From Chryseobacterium glaciei (GTDB taxonomy: Bacteria; Bacteroidota; Bacteroidia; Flavobacteriales; Weeksellaceae): DNA of 64,000 bases. This document shows positions 20,201-28,172 of the stretch, in pieces. Made by a program: the position numbers and the translations under genes. Position 1 is the stretch's first letter. Every line of letters begins with the position of its first letter. The stretch covers positions 2,862,501 through 2,926,500 of the forward strand of contig NZ_CP015199.1 in the NCBI RefSeq assembly GCF_001648155.1, read 5' to 3'. The notes under the pieces are model-generated. The model was given only the letters and a program-made list of their open reading frames with translations. It was not told the DNA's origin and did no database searches.

Positions 20201-20505
20201 GACTGCCCCTGATTGTTACCAAAAGTTATCCCTCTAATAATTGAACCTTTAGAATTTAGTTCTCCTAAGAATCTTTTTTTATCATTTTTAGCAAGTACAG
20301 CTTCGTCTACAATAATTCTGTTGCTGGTTCTTACAAAGTCTAACGTATCTTTTGTGAAAATATCCTGTTCAAGTCTTGCGGCGAGAATACTGTCCTTTTT
20401 TATACTGTCTTCCGGAATGTTGGGATTCTTCCACGAAAAAACCTGAGCATTTCCCAAGAATAGGCCCATGAAAAACAACGAGAATAATAGGATGAAATTC
20501 CGCAA
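17272..20505 (-). CDS. Large putative outer-membrane beta-barrel protein
   Basis: A 1077-residue exported protein of unknown function. The signal peptide (1-20) ends GNAQ. Most of the sequence alternates short amphipathic strands with Asn/Asp-rich turns, and the last residue is Phe preceded by alternating hydrophobic residues (IGSMQVKASF), as in outer-membrane barrels. Segments such as QVFIDGILMKRGENQDY followed by IINYNTGEVTFTS look like extracellular or plug-like beta domains. Near residue 770 DYNGDGVQQLDEFE resembles an EF-hand/dockerin-type calcium loop. No TonB plug domain is evident. It lies between T9SS cargo genes, which hints at a surface role but proves nothing. Confidence 0.6.
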   Translation of the reverse strand: MRNFILLFSLFFMGLFLGNAQVFSWKNPNIPEDSIKKDSILAARLEQDIFTKDTLDFVRTSNRIIVDEAVLAKNDKKRFLGELNSKGSIIRGITFGNNQGQSVQSSMDLQISGRLSKDVTILASISDHNLPIQADGYTQTLEEFDKIYMQLNIKDKSILRAGHLDLNESKNYFAKYQRRSMGLQFQTEFGKDNKTFVDVSMGVARSEFHRVRFQGVEGNQGPYRLTGKNGEQFITLISGSEQVFIDGILMKRGENQDYIINYNTGEVTFTSFRPIFQQNFITISYNYANRNYSRYLFTGKLEHKREKMKVGLSWFMENDNKNAPLALNLSKEDEQILADAGNDPNLMYAPSGVITEYDVNKILYKLSQNGNGSFYEFSTDPNETLYQVSFTYFGINLGDYKITQTTNNGRVFEYVGPNAGDYRAVRKLPSPQKSQVYSVNSEFLLKDGKIGADFSLSNYDLNLFSSKDSDQNIGYAGRIFGNKTFTKNNWKGTPSFEYQYIDKQFHILDRINDVEFSRDFNLAQEFSGRTQNRFIFSFLNKWNNKSTLNYRINYLDEQDSYKGMKNDLDFGWIKGKFFTKGNLSYLNTNAIQQDTKFIRGGVSTEFTGQKGSWAVGGSMEHNEKKYNDTQLMDVTSFSWKELFVQKKIGDSTRTKLLARVYMRDNDSVRDNRLQNMNNILGFMAESQIIKTEKTTLNALIHYRKFFYQNQDIDASRNNDFVVGNILYNQQLFRNGMRLQAFYELGNGQEAQREFQYLKVTDGQGIYKWTDYNGDGVQQLDEFEIAEYSDLAQYIRVYTNSVRYIPSNKNKIQLALFVNPSIVFNSENKFLKRWNFNISLNSQNSFYKKDKVLVINPFEKNADQILKNQNILASVQFSPTEKSGWNGNYRFISNDNLINANFSNEEREQISHFLNVGYWFNKEFRVDWENSVHDIQNSSQLFATRDYRLNNFETKPKATYKFTDAIQAELSSAFRQKQRMDGEELLKAFDITGTIQWDRKKTSIRGNFSFINNNFNGNNFSIVGNQMLDGLKPGKNQVWSVFIQQAINSFLQLNLNYEGRNSGDRTIHIGSMQVKASF

Positions 20506-20613
20506 GCTTTTAATAATAATTGGTAAAAATACTTAAAAAATGTTAATGGTAGGCCTTTTGGCATTATTAACAAAAAATTAACCTAATTATTGTATCAAAT
20601 AGAAAAATCTATG

Positions 20614-20621
20614 TAATTTTG
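20614..20621 (+). promoter_or_regulatory. Promoter of the T9SS cargo gene at 20656
   Basis: TAATTTTG matches TAnnTTTG; an ATTG -33-like box ends at 20592, 21 bases upstream. The ATG lies 34 bases downstream of the element. Confidence 0.6.
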
Positions 20622-20655
20622 TCATGTAAATTATTAATAATTAAAAATTTAAGTT

Positions 20656-21426
20656 ATGAAAAAGATCTTTACTATTTTGAGTATTGTAGTTATGTCCGCT
20701 GTTGCAAGTGCACAAACAGTATTTAGTGCTACATTTGATGATGTATCAGGAACAGGTGGAAATGATGGAGGATGGAGCGGAAGTGTAGCTGCTTCTGGAT
20801 TTGCAGACGGATCTACATCTTACACAACGGGAGGAGCTTGGACTGTGGCAAAGGCTTACAAAGGTAATCAATGTCTTAAAATGGGAACAGGTTCTTTAAA
20901 AGGAACAATTACTACACCGTCAATCACTTTAACAGGAAACGGTACTTTAAGTTTCAGAGCTGGAGCTTGGAACGGAACAAGTGAAATTACTACTTTAAAT
21001 GTCTCTGCTACTGGTGCTACATTAAGCCAGCCTACTGTAACTTTAGTTAAGGGTGCATTTTCTACTTATACTGTAAATATTACAGGTGCTACAGGTGCGG
21101 TAACTCTTACTTTTGAAGGAAGTGTAGCTGCAAACAATAGATTCTTTATTGATGATATCATTGTAACGACTGGTTCTTTGGCTACTGCGGATTTTGCTAA
21201 AGTAAAAGGAAGCTTCGTTAAAAACACTTTCGTTAAAAATGAAGGAATTACTTTCGGATCTCAGGCTAAAGATGTAAAAGTTTACAATATGTTTGGTCAA
21301 GTTGTAAAAACTGCTTCTGTAAAAGAAAACGAAACTTTAAACGTTGCTGAATTAGCAAAAGGTAGCTATATCGTTACAGGAACGGTAAATAACCAACCGG
21401 TTTCTCAAAAAATCTTGAAAGACTAA
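20656..21426 (+). CDS. T9SS type A sorting domain-containing protein
   Basis: A 256-residue exported protein. The signal peptide ends ASAQ (residue 20). A jelly-roll-like beta domain (about 22-175), rich in Gly, Thr and Ser, contains TVFSATFDDVSGTGG, GTLSFRAGAWNG and a late NNRFFIDDIIVTTG. That pattern resembles carbohydrate-binding or cleaved-adhesin-type domains. The C-terminal T9SS signal has VKVYNMFGQVVK, LAKGSYIVTGTV and the end PVSQKILKD. That ending also closes the next gene's product, so the two may be paralogues in their sorting domains. Carbohydrate binding is inference. Confidence 0.82.
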   Translation: MKKIFTILSIVVMSAVASAQTVFSATFDDVSGTGGNDGGWSGSVAASGFADGSTSYTTGGAWTVAKAYKGNQCLKMGTGSLKGTITTPSITLTGNGTLSFRAGAWNGTSEITTLNVSATGATLSQPTVTLVKGAFSTYTVNITGATGAVTLTFEGSVAANNRFFIDDIIVTTGSLATADFAKVKGSFVKNTFVKNEGITFGSQAKDVKVYNMFGQVVKTASVKENETLNVAELAKGSYIVTGTVNNQPVSQKILKD

Positions 21427-21453
21427 TCTGAAATTTTTTTTAGATATAAATTT

Positions 21454-21487
21454 ACTGCCATTTCTCTGAAGTGGCAGTTTTTGTTTT
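21454..21487 (+). terminator. Rho-independent terminator
   Basis: ACTGCCA and TGGCAGT arms around an 11-base loop, followed by a T run. Confidence 0.85.
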
Positions 21488-21582
21488 TGATAATAATATT
21501 TTTTATGATGAAAAGTGAATTATGATGAATATTTTTAATATTTAAGTGATTTATTTTAAATTTAATTCACTTATAATGGTAT

Positions 21583-21590
21583 TATTTTTG
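21583..21590 (+). promoter_or_regulatory. Candidate -7 element for the lamin-tail gene
   Basis: TATTTTTG fits TAnnTTTG, 35 bases before the ATG at 21626. No convincing -33 box. Confidence 0.45.
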
Positions 21591-21625
21591 CTTTTTATAA
21601 TTTCATCACACAAAATCGTATTATC

Positions 21626-22492
21626 ATGAAAAAACTTTTTACTATTATCGGATTAGTTTCAACGGTTGCATTAATGAATGCTCAGATTGTTATCAGCGAA
21701 ATTTACGGCGGCGGCGGAAATTCGGGATCAACATTAAAGAATGACTTTATAGAACTGAAAAATATTGGTTCGGCGACAGCTACTTTAACAGGAGCAACCA
21801 TTCAATATGCTCCGGCTGTTGGAGCTTTTACTCAATATCATAATTTACCGACTATCACTTTAAGCCCCGGACAGGCTTATCTTATTCAGGAAGCAACTGG
21901 CGGTGGCGGAACGGTAGATCTCCCAACTCCGGATTTTATCGCTACAACGGTTATTAATTTTAATGGAAATCCAAACCCATCGGTTGGAATTGGGATAGCC
22001 GTTACTTCTGGAAAAGTTGTTTTGGCTAGTAATGCCACGCAGGTTACAGGACCTACCGCTACAAATGTGTTAGATTTTGTAGGATACGGACCTACAGCAG
22101 ATCAATTTGAAGGACCTGCGCCAGCTCCTTCACCAACCACTACGACTTCTATTACAAGAATCTCGGGTGACACTAACAATAATGTAGTAGATTTTACAAT
22201 TGCAACGGCTTCTCCGGGAAATTCTTCTGGTGGAACTTTAGCGGTTTCGGATATTTATAATAATTCTAGAAAATTCAATTTCATACAAAATGGATTTGTT
22301 AAAGAAAATGAATTGATATTTGGAACTGAAGTGAAAAATGTAAAAATATACAACTCAGTAGGAGCAATTTTAAAATCAACTTCTACGAAAAATATTCTAA
22401 GTTTAGATGTTTCTGATTTGCCAAAAGGAAATTATATTGTTACAGGAATAATTAATAACGAACCTGTTTCTCAAAAAATATTAAAAGATTAG
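21626..22492 (+). CDS. Lamin-tail domain protein with T9SS sorting signal
   Basis: A 288-residue exported protein. The signal peptide ends MNAQ at residue 19. The main domain (about 20-195) begins IVISEIYGGGGNSGS and has NDFIELKNIG and LSPGQAYLIQEA, the strand pattern of bacterial lamin-tail domains, often found in secreted nucleases and surface proteins. No nuclease domain is attached here. The sorting tail has VKIYNSVGAILK, LPKGNYIVTGII and the ending PVSQKILKD shared with the preceding gene. Own promoter and terminator suggest a single-gene unit. Confidence 0.83.
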   Translation: MKKLFTIIGLVSTVALMNAQIVISEIYGGGGNSGSTLKNDFIELKNIGSATATLTGATIQYAPAVGAFTQYHNLPTITLSPGQAYLIQEATGGGGTVDLPTPDFIATTVINFNGNPNPSVGIGIAVTSGKVVLASNATQVTGPTATNVLDFVGYGPTADQFEGPAPAPSPTTTTSITRISGDTNNNVVDFTIATASPGNSSGGTLAVSDIYNNSRKFNFIQNGFVKENELIFGTEVKNVKIYNSVGAILKSTSTKNILSLDVSDLPKGNYIVTGIINNEPVSQKILKD

Positions 22493-22514
22493 TTTTAAAT
22501 AATTTTTGTACATA

Positions 22515-22543
22515 AAAAACAGCTGCCACTCGTAGCTGTTTTT
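22515..22543. terminator. Bidirectional terminator
   Basis: AAAAACAGCT and AGCTGTTTTT arms around nine bases, between the convergent genes ending at 22492 and 22548. Confidence 0.85.
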
Positions 22544-22547
22544 ATTT

Positions 22548-25373
22548 TTAATACCATCCTCTTCTCGCGGCATTGATGATTGATCCTAAATTAAGAACCA
22601 ATGTATATCTAATTCTTCTCGCGTAATCTTTAAATGAAGGCTCGAATCCTAAAGAAGATTGAATAGGGAAGTATACTTCCAGAAAATCCGGAATTACTCT
22701 TACTTTTACTCCTGTGTCCCAAATAAACTTCGTGGGTTGATCCTTATTTTTATAAACTCCGGCATCTGCGTATACATGAAATATTTTCCAAACACTTGAA
22801 TCTACATTTACAGAGGTGACCCACTTATTGACACTTCCGGGAATAAATGATTTGAAACCACCATCAGCCAAAATAAACTGCTGTGATAAAATCCCGCTGC
22901 TTGCACTTTGACCTAAAAGATTATAAGAAAAAGAGTAGTCTGAAACTCTGGAAATACCGTAATTGAAGGTATTATTTCTTGTTTCATTTCTCAGGAAATA
23001 TCCTCCGAATAATCTTACGCTTAATTTTTGTTTTGGAGCAAATTCCCATCTGTAAAAAGCTTCTGCAGTGATTTTGTTGAAATCTTCCATTCCTTGCGTA
23101 CTTACGCTTAAACTTTTTTCGTGAATCATCTGATTGTCAGAATATCCATAACCCACACTCCAAAGATTGTATTTGTCATAATCACGTTTAGCGATCATTG
23201 CCAAACTCAGATCTCTTTCAAAATAGGTATAAGAAAGACCAATTCCTCTGCTTACCGTACTTCTAGGGTTTTTCCTGAAATTGATATTAGAAAAAATAGA
23301 CGCTTTTCTGTAGGCAAGATCATAATCATAATGAAAATAAGATCCCGAAACTCCAAAGGTTAAACTCCTTAGAATGCTTTCGGCGGGTAGAAAAGAGTAG
23401 GAAACAGATCCTGAACCTGTCAGTTTTCCTGTTCCTGTACTATAAGTTGGAGTTACAGAATACAAAAACTTTTGATCAAAAAAAGATTGATTTTTAAAAT
23501 TAAATCCGATCAAAAATTTGTCATACGTATTATTAAAACGAACCCTCGGACTTACATAAATTTCATTGAATTCAGGATTCGGAATGTCTTTTATCAGTTT
23601 TAATTTGATTTTTTTTGTATTTGAAAAGAAGCCTTTTGCATAAAGAAAATTATCTCGGTACTTCGATTCAGGGAAAATAAAATCGTTGTTTAAAGTGATC
23701 TTGTAAATATCTAACGCTGGAATAGAAAACATTTTTGTATTTTCATTTTCATCTGTTTCTATCCAGTATTCTTTTTTCTCTTTTGTTTCCTTGGTCTCAG
23801 TTTCCAGTTTTACAGGAATTGAGGAAAGAGTATTTTTATAGATATTAATATTTAAAGAATCGTCTTCTTTTTTAAACTTTTTCAGTTTAAAATTAACCCT
23901 GTTTTTATGTTCGAGAAAATCAGTTAAATAACCTGTTGTTTTATCTTCCTGAGAAAGCTCTTTTAAAAAATCCTTTGGATTGATTTGTTTATCGGTGTTT
24001 TCAGCAATATAATTCTTTAATAAGTTATTGAATTTTTCATATCCCATTTTATCCGCCGAATAATTGAACAGACTTCCTGTTTCAAAACCACTGATCACCA
24101 TGTCATTAAAATTACTTAAAACAGTAAATTTTTCATCAATTTTCTGGTCAAGATTTTGAGACATGATATATTGATAGGCCAAACCATAACGGTCGATCAA
24201 CTTAACTTTTGAAGCATGGAAAAGTTTTAAAGGTTTTACGCCGAAGACTTTAGTTTCAGGTAAAGTTCCTAAAAGCTTAGTTTCTGCGTAAAATTTATTT
24301 AAATATTGAATTTCAAGATAAGATTTTAAACCATTTTTAAACCAATGATTGTCTTGCTTGTCTGTAATTATACTTTCGTCAAGAATTTTTTTAGCAATGA
24401 TTCCGAAATAATCCATATCCGTTTTTTCAGCTTCAGTAAAAAGCCTGAATCTGAATTTTAAAAACGTAATGTCATTGTTCCCAAAAAAGTCTTCTTTATC
24501 TCTGAACTTGTCTGAAATAAATATTCTTTCAGGAATAGAACCTATTTTTTCTTTAATGAATTGTAATTGTAGCGGTAAATAAAATTCTAAATTCTGTTTT
24601 TCTTCCGGCTTTAAATTATATCCAAATTTTACTTCGGTATTAATATCCGAAGTCTTGATTTTTATGGAAGGAAATTCATTTTGAGAAATCAAAAATTCAG
24701 GATCAGAATCCAAATATCCTTTAAAAGAATTCATCTGGATCTGCTGAAGATTACTTTCAATAAAGTAATTTATTGGAATGTCAAAATTGACGGTCCAATA
24801 CGTATTGAAGCTGATAGACTCTTCAATATCATGATAATTTCTCTGAGAAATATTGTCCGGATCAAAATGATCCGGAACAATAAAGAAATATTTTAAAGCT
24901 ATATTTTTATCAGATGTTCCGTAGCCTGTAAATTTTTTATCAGGCAGCTGCATCTGATATTGTAGTTGTAATTTTACGCTTTCGCCAGGTTTTAAAGTCT
25001 TAGCCAAAGGAAGAAAAAGGTTCTCTTCTGAAATATTATCTACAGAAATATTCTGATTGTCAGAACTTTTAATGTTTAAACTTAAAAGTTTTCCTTGTTC
25101 TTCAGGTTTTGCGAAGTGCAGATCATTATTTCTGTCTTCCAGTTTTCTGTAAACGAGTGAAGTTCCTCTTTTTCTGTAAGCTGAAACCCAGTTTAAAAGT
25201 TTTACTGTATCGAGATCTTTTTCGGAATTATTGTAATAAACGAGTTCCTGATTAATGTTCAGCGTTTTTCTATCCGAAGACAATTTGGCTTCAATATAAA
25301 TGCTGTCTTTCTGCGCAGAAACCTCTACAACACCCAAAAACAAAACAAGGCAAATACTAATACTTTTTTTCAA
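22548..25373 (-). CDS. M1-aminopeptidase-like ectodomain fused to an outer-membrane barrel
   Basis: A 941-residue exported protein. After the signal peptide (1-20), residues of about 25-250 form a beta-rich domain like the N-terminal saddle of M1 peptidases (LNINQELVYYNNSEKDLDTV). Around 260-480 comes a region where M1 enzymes keep HExxH and WxxEG. Here no HExxH is present, and only HWFKNGLKSYLE (near residue 343) recalls the second motif, with Asn where the catalytic-site Glu is expected. From about 590 to the end the sequence is barrel-like (EIYVSPRVRFNN, VSYSFLPAESIL, IRYTLVLNLGS). It is probably a non-catalytic outer-membrane protein. The M1 relationship is a judgement from pattern only. 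Confidence 0.6.
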   Translation of the reverse strand: MKKSISICLVLFLGVVEVSAQKDSIYIEAKLSSDRKTLNINQELVYYNNSEKDLDTVKLLNWVSAYRKRGTSLVYRKLEDRNNDLHFAKPEEQGKLLSLNIKSSDNQNISVDNISEENLFLPLAKTLKPGESVKLQLQYQMQLPDKKFTGYGTSDKNIALKYFFIVPDHFDPDNISQRNYHDIEESISFNTYWTVNFDIPINYFIESNLQQIQMNSFKGYLDSDPEFLISQNEFPSIKIKTSDINTEVKFGYNLKPEEKQNLEFYLPLQLQFIKEKIGSIPERIFISDKFRDKEDFFGNNDITFLKFRFRLFTEAEKTDMDYFGIIAKKILDESIITDKQDNHWFKNGLKSYLEIQYLNKFYAETKLLGTLPETKVFGVKPLKLFHASKVKLIDRYGLAYQYIMSQNLDQKIDEKFTVLSNFNDMVISGFETGSLFNYSADKMGYEKFNNLLKNYIAENTDKQINPKDFLKELSQEDKTTGYLTDFLEHKNRVNFKLKKFKKEDDSLNINIYKNTLSSIPVKLETETKETKEKKEYWIETDENENTKMFSIPALDIYKITLNNDFIFPESKYRDNFLYAKGFFSNTKKIKLKLIKDIPNPEFNEIYVSPRVRFNNTYDKFLIGFNFKNQSFFDQKFLYSVTPTYSTGTGKLTGSGSVSYSFLPAESILRSLTFGVSGSYFHYDYDLAYRKASIFSNINFRKNPRSTVSRGIGLSYTYFERDLSLAMIAKRDYDKYNLWSVGYGYSDNQMIHEKSLSVSTQGMEDFNKITAEAFYRWEFAPKQKLSVRLFGGYFLRNETRNNTFNYGISRVSDYSFSYNLLGQSASSGILSQQFILADGGFKSFIPGSVNKWVTSVNVDSSVWKIFHVYADAGVYKNKDQPTKFIWDTGVKVRVIPDFLEVYFPIQSSLGFEPSFKDYARRIRYTLVLNLGSIINAARRGWY

Positions 25374-25430
25374 AATTCTGATAAAAGACCAAATATAACT
25401 TATTTTGAATATAAGTAGGGAAAGAAAAAA

Positions 25431-26810
25431 TTAATTATGAGTTACTTTTTTCTCCAAAGAATTCACATACGCCCTCCAACCTTCATTTTTATATGTGATA
25501 GAAGCCTGTTCGGGATTATCAGACTTATAAATTCCTCTTCCTACAATGATAAAATCTGTGTGAAGCGTTTGAAATACATGCTCTGGAGTATTATATTGCT
25601 GCCCTTTTCCGTCACCTGAATCTGCCAAATTCACTCCTGGAGTAAATAATAAGATATCCTCAGGAATTGCGTTCTGAGAAACACCTCCAATTACATTTGG
25701 ATGAGATAAGGCTATTTTAAGAGCTTCTTCTCTGTAGCTATTGGTTGTTAAAGTTCCTTTTGAAGACATTCCGATGATGGCAACAACGCCTACATTTTTG
25801 AAGCAGTCTAACGATTCAAAACCTCCGATAACTTGAGATGTCACAAAATCTGCCCAATCTGTAATTTTGAAAATTCCGCTTGTGAACTGTAATTCCTGAG
25901 TGTTTCCAATGTCGGCAAATTTTCTGTCTTCCATTAATAAGAACTGATATTTTGTAGCCAAAGCTTTTAATGGAACGATTGTTTTTTCGTAATCGAAATC
26001 AGAAATAATATCGATGTGCGTTTTTAATGCAATGATATTTGGACCTACTTTTTCAGCTAATTCCAACAATTCCTGAGTTGTGGTAACGTCTGCAGAAGCA
26101 ATAAGGTTTGATTGTTTTGCTAAAGCTGTCTCTAATAATTTTTTAGAAACCGAATGCTGAGCATTTTGTAATTTCTGCTCGTAAGAAGATCTTGTCTTTT
26201 CTTCAAACTGAATATGATTTCCTTGAAGAAAATCCTGAATTCTTTTTACTTCTTCATCACTAAGATCTCCGGTTTCCTGAAGAATCTCGCAAACTTCTGA
26301 AATATTGAAAAGGGTATGAACTCTAAATCCTTTGCTTTCTAAAAGTTGTTTTCCGCCTTGCTCTCTGTCTAGAACGACAACGATATCGGCAACTTTAAGA
26401 TCTTCTTGCTCGATTTCAGCAATTGTTTCTACTAAAGATTTTCCGGAAGTAATTACATCTTCTACCAAAAGACAGTTTTGTCCTTTCTGGTAAATTCCTT
26501 CGATCATTTTTTTAGTACCGTAATCTTTTGCTTCTTTTCTTTTGATAATCAACGGAATGTAGCTTTCCAAAGACATGGCTGTTGCCATCGGAAGTGCAGC
26601 GTAAGGAACTCCACAGATCAAATCAAAATTATCTAAAGGAAGCATTTCCAATAAATAGTTAGCAAGATTTTTTAAAATTTTAGGATCTGAGGCTAAAGGT
26701 CTTAAGTCTACATAAAACGGACTTTCAATACCACTTTTCAAAGTGAATCTTCCGAATTTAATGATACCTAGCTTGTAGCATTCCAAAAAGAATTCTTTTT
26801 TACTTTCCAT
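25431..26810 (-). CDS. Bifunctional orotate phosphoribosyltransferase / OMP decarboxylase (UMP synthase-type fusion)
   Basis: A 459-residue fusion carrying out the last two steps of de novo UMP synthesis. The OPRT domain (about 1-205) has FGRFTLKSGIESPFYVDLR and the PRPP-binding motif CLLVEDVITSGKSLVETI. The OMP decarboxylase domain (about 215-455) has the catalytic segment FLLMEDRKFADIGNTQELQF and the phosphate-binding end IIVGRGIYKSD. Both active sites look intact. The domain order and the DRKFADIGNT style match the eukaryotic UMP synthase group rather than the short stand-alone bacterial PyrF. Monocistronic, with its ATG at 26810. Confidence 0.93.
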   Translation of the reverse strand: MESKKEFFLECYKLGIIKFGRFTLKSGIESPFYVDLRPLASDPKILKNLANYLLEMLPLDNFDLICGVPYAALPMATAMSLESYIPLIIKRKEAKDYGTKKMIEGIYQKGQNCLLVEDVITSGKSLVETIAEIEQEDLKVADIVVVLDREQGGKQLLESKGFRVHTLFNISEVCEILQETGDLSDEEVKRIQDFLQGNHIQFEEKTRSSYEQKLQNAQHSVSKKLLETALAKQSNLIASADVTTTQELLELAEKVGPNIIALKTHIDIISDFDYEKTIVPLKALATKYQFLLMEDRKFADIGNTQELQFTSGIFKITDWADFVTSQVIGGFESLDCFKNVGVVAIIGMSSKGTLTTNSYREEALKIALSHPNVIGGVSQNAIPEDILLFTPGVNLADSGDGKGQQYNTPEHVFQTLHTDFIIVGRGIYKSDNPEQASITYKNEGWRAYVNSLEKKVTHN

Positions 26811-26862
26811 TATTTTTTATTAGATGTTGCAAATTTAATGATTTGAAAGGGAACTTTAAAAT

Positions 26863-26986
26863 GTGAAAGGTCAATTGTCAATTTTAGTTATTAATAGTCA
26901 ATTTTGCTTTGCAAGTGAAAGGTCAATTGTCAGTGGTTGACTGCTATTTGCTACGTGTAAATTATTAAAATTGACAATTCACATTG
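26863..26986. repeat. Direct and inverted intergenic repeat
   Basis: GTGAAAGGTCAATTGTCA occurs exactly at 26863-26880 and again at 26915-26932. A partial inverted match (AAAATTGACAATTCACATT, 26968-26986) follows. Located between pyrE-pyrF and the DUF1232 gene; no coding potential. Confidence 0.75.
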
Positions 26987-27000
26987 AAAATATTTCACAA

Positions 27001-27027
27001 AAAAACCATTCTTTATGAATGGTTTTT
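27001..27027. terminator. Terminator of the DUF1232 gene
   Basis: AAAAACCATTC and GAATGGTTTTT arms with a five-base loop, just past the minus-strand stop. Confidence 0.85.
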
Positions 27028-27030
27028 ATA

Positions 27031-27378
27031 TTATTTTATTAATTGTGCGTCAATTACTTTAGTCTGACCCGAGCTGTATTCTTTTTCGGCTTCCCAAAGT
27101 AGAAACTTATCTACTTCTTTTACCAATTTAGGAATCGTTAATGATAAAACTGCTAAGTCGTCCAAAACTCCTAAAACAGGTATGGCAACTTCAGGCAGTA
27201 AATCTATAGGTGAGATCACATATACAAGACCTAATAAAGGTAGAATAATGTCAATGGAATTTACAGGATAAGCTCCTTTTCTCCACATTTTTATCATTCT
27301 GAATATATCAGGAATCTTTTTAACAAAACCTTTGTGGTTGATAGCTTCTTTTGCCAGATTTAATTTTGAATACTTCAT
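27031..27378 (-). CDS. DUF1232 (YkvA-like) membrane protein
   Basis: A 115-residue protein with the DUF1232 signature: GLVYVISPIDLLPE followed by VLGVLDDLAVLSL, a helical hairpin in the membrane. Function of the family is unknown. The frame is open to 27441, but the ATG at 27378 starts the family-typical basic N-terminus (MKYSKLNLAKEAINHKGF). The preceding TlpA-like gene is 82 bases away, so cotranscription is possible. Confidence 0.8.
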   Translation of the reverse strand: MKYSKLNLAKEAINHKGFVKKIPDIFRMIKMWRKGAYPVNSIDIILPLLGLVYVISPIDLLPEVAIPVLGVLDDLAVLSLTIPKLVKEVDKFLLWEAEKEYSSGQTKVIDAQLIK

Positions 27379-27460
27379 TTTGTGTTTGTTTTTAAATAAT
27401 TTCTCAACTATACAAATTTCGCAAATTCCGTACCAATTCAATAAAAATTTTAGTTAAATA

Positions 27461-28000
27461 TTACTTAATAATATTATCAATGAATTGATGGGTAGATTCT
27501 GTGTTCCAGTCTCTTGAAGCATCTTCTTTTATCAGGATTCTTCCGCTTTTATCTAAAAGAAATGTGGTAGGAAATACTTTCGGCAATAGCTTTTCTGAGA
27601 TTGGACTTTGAGCAATATAAACAGGAACGTTGTATTTGTTTTCTTCTAAAAACTTTCTCACAGCCGGCTCCTGGTCGTTCATTGCAATTAAAACAAAATC
27701 TACATTTCCTTTTCTTGTGTCATATAATTTTTGAATTGAAGGCCATTCTTTTCTACAAGGCGGGCACCAAGTTCCCCAAAAATTTAAGAAAATAGGTTTA
27801 TCCTTAAAATTTTTAAGATTCGTACTTGGAACGTTGATTCCTTTTAATTCAATATCATAATCTTCTTCGCTGATGTGTACCGCACTTTCAATCGTTGCAA
27901 TCGGGAAAAACATATCCTTAAGAGAGTTTTTTACTCCCGGAACAAAAGCGATCACACCGATAATTGCTATTAAGACTATATAAATTATATTTTTTTTCAT
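27461..28000 (-). CDS. TlpA-family thiol-disulfide oxidoreductase
   Basis: A 179-residue periplasmic thioredoxin-fold protein held by an N-terminal membrane segment (about 4-24; IIYIVLIAIIGVIAFVPG). The redox motif is FWGTWCPPCRKEWPS near residue 78, with both cysteines present. The cis-proline segment is VFPTTFLLDKSGRI. Proteins like this reduce disulfides in cytochrome c maturation or other exported proteins. The specific partner is not evident. Confidence 0.88.
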   Translation of the reverse strand: MKKNIIYIVLIAIIGVIAFVPGVKNSLKDMFFPIATIESAVHISEEDYDIELKGINVPSTNLKNFKDKPIFLNFWGTWCPPCRKEWPSIQKLYDTRKGNVDFVLIAMNDQEPAVRKFLEENKYNVPVYIAQSPISEKLLPKVFPTTFLLDKSGRILIKEDASRDWNTESTHQFIDNIIK

Positions 28001-28054
28001 TTTTACTTTTTAATAAAAATTGTAAATCTTAAACTTAGGAATTTAAATATTATA

Positions 28055-28137
28055 TTTGTCATTCCGGAGGAATCTTAACAAAGTATTCAACAATAAATTT
28101 TTAACAAACTCAGCTTAGATTCCTACGGAATGACAAA
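28055..28137. repeat. Intergenic inverted repeat, GTCATTCCG type
   Basis: Arms TTTGTCATTCCGGAGGAATC+T (28055-28075) and its complement with one mismatch (28117-28137) enclose 41 AT-rich bases. The arms are far better conserved than a chance palindrome. The 83-base size and lack of coding frame suggest a MITE-like or REP-like dispersed element. Confidence 0.8.
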
Positions 28138-28172
28138 CTGGGCGCATTTTATTAGTAATTAAATTTTAATAA

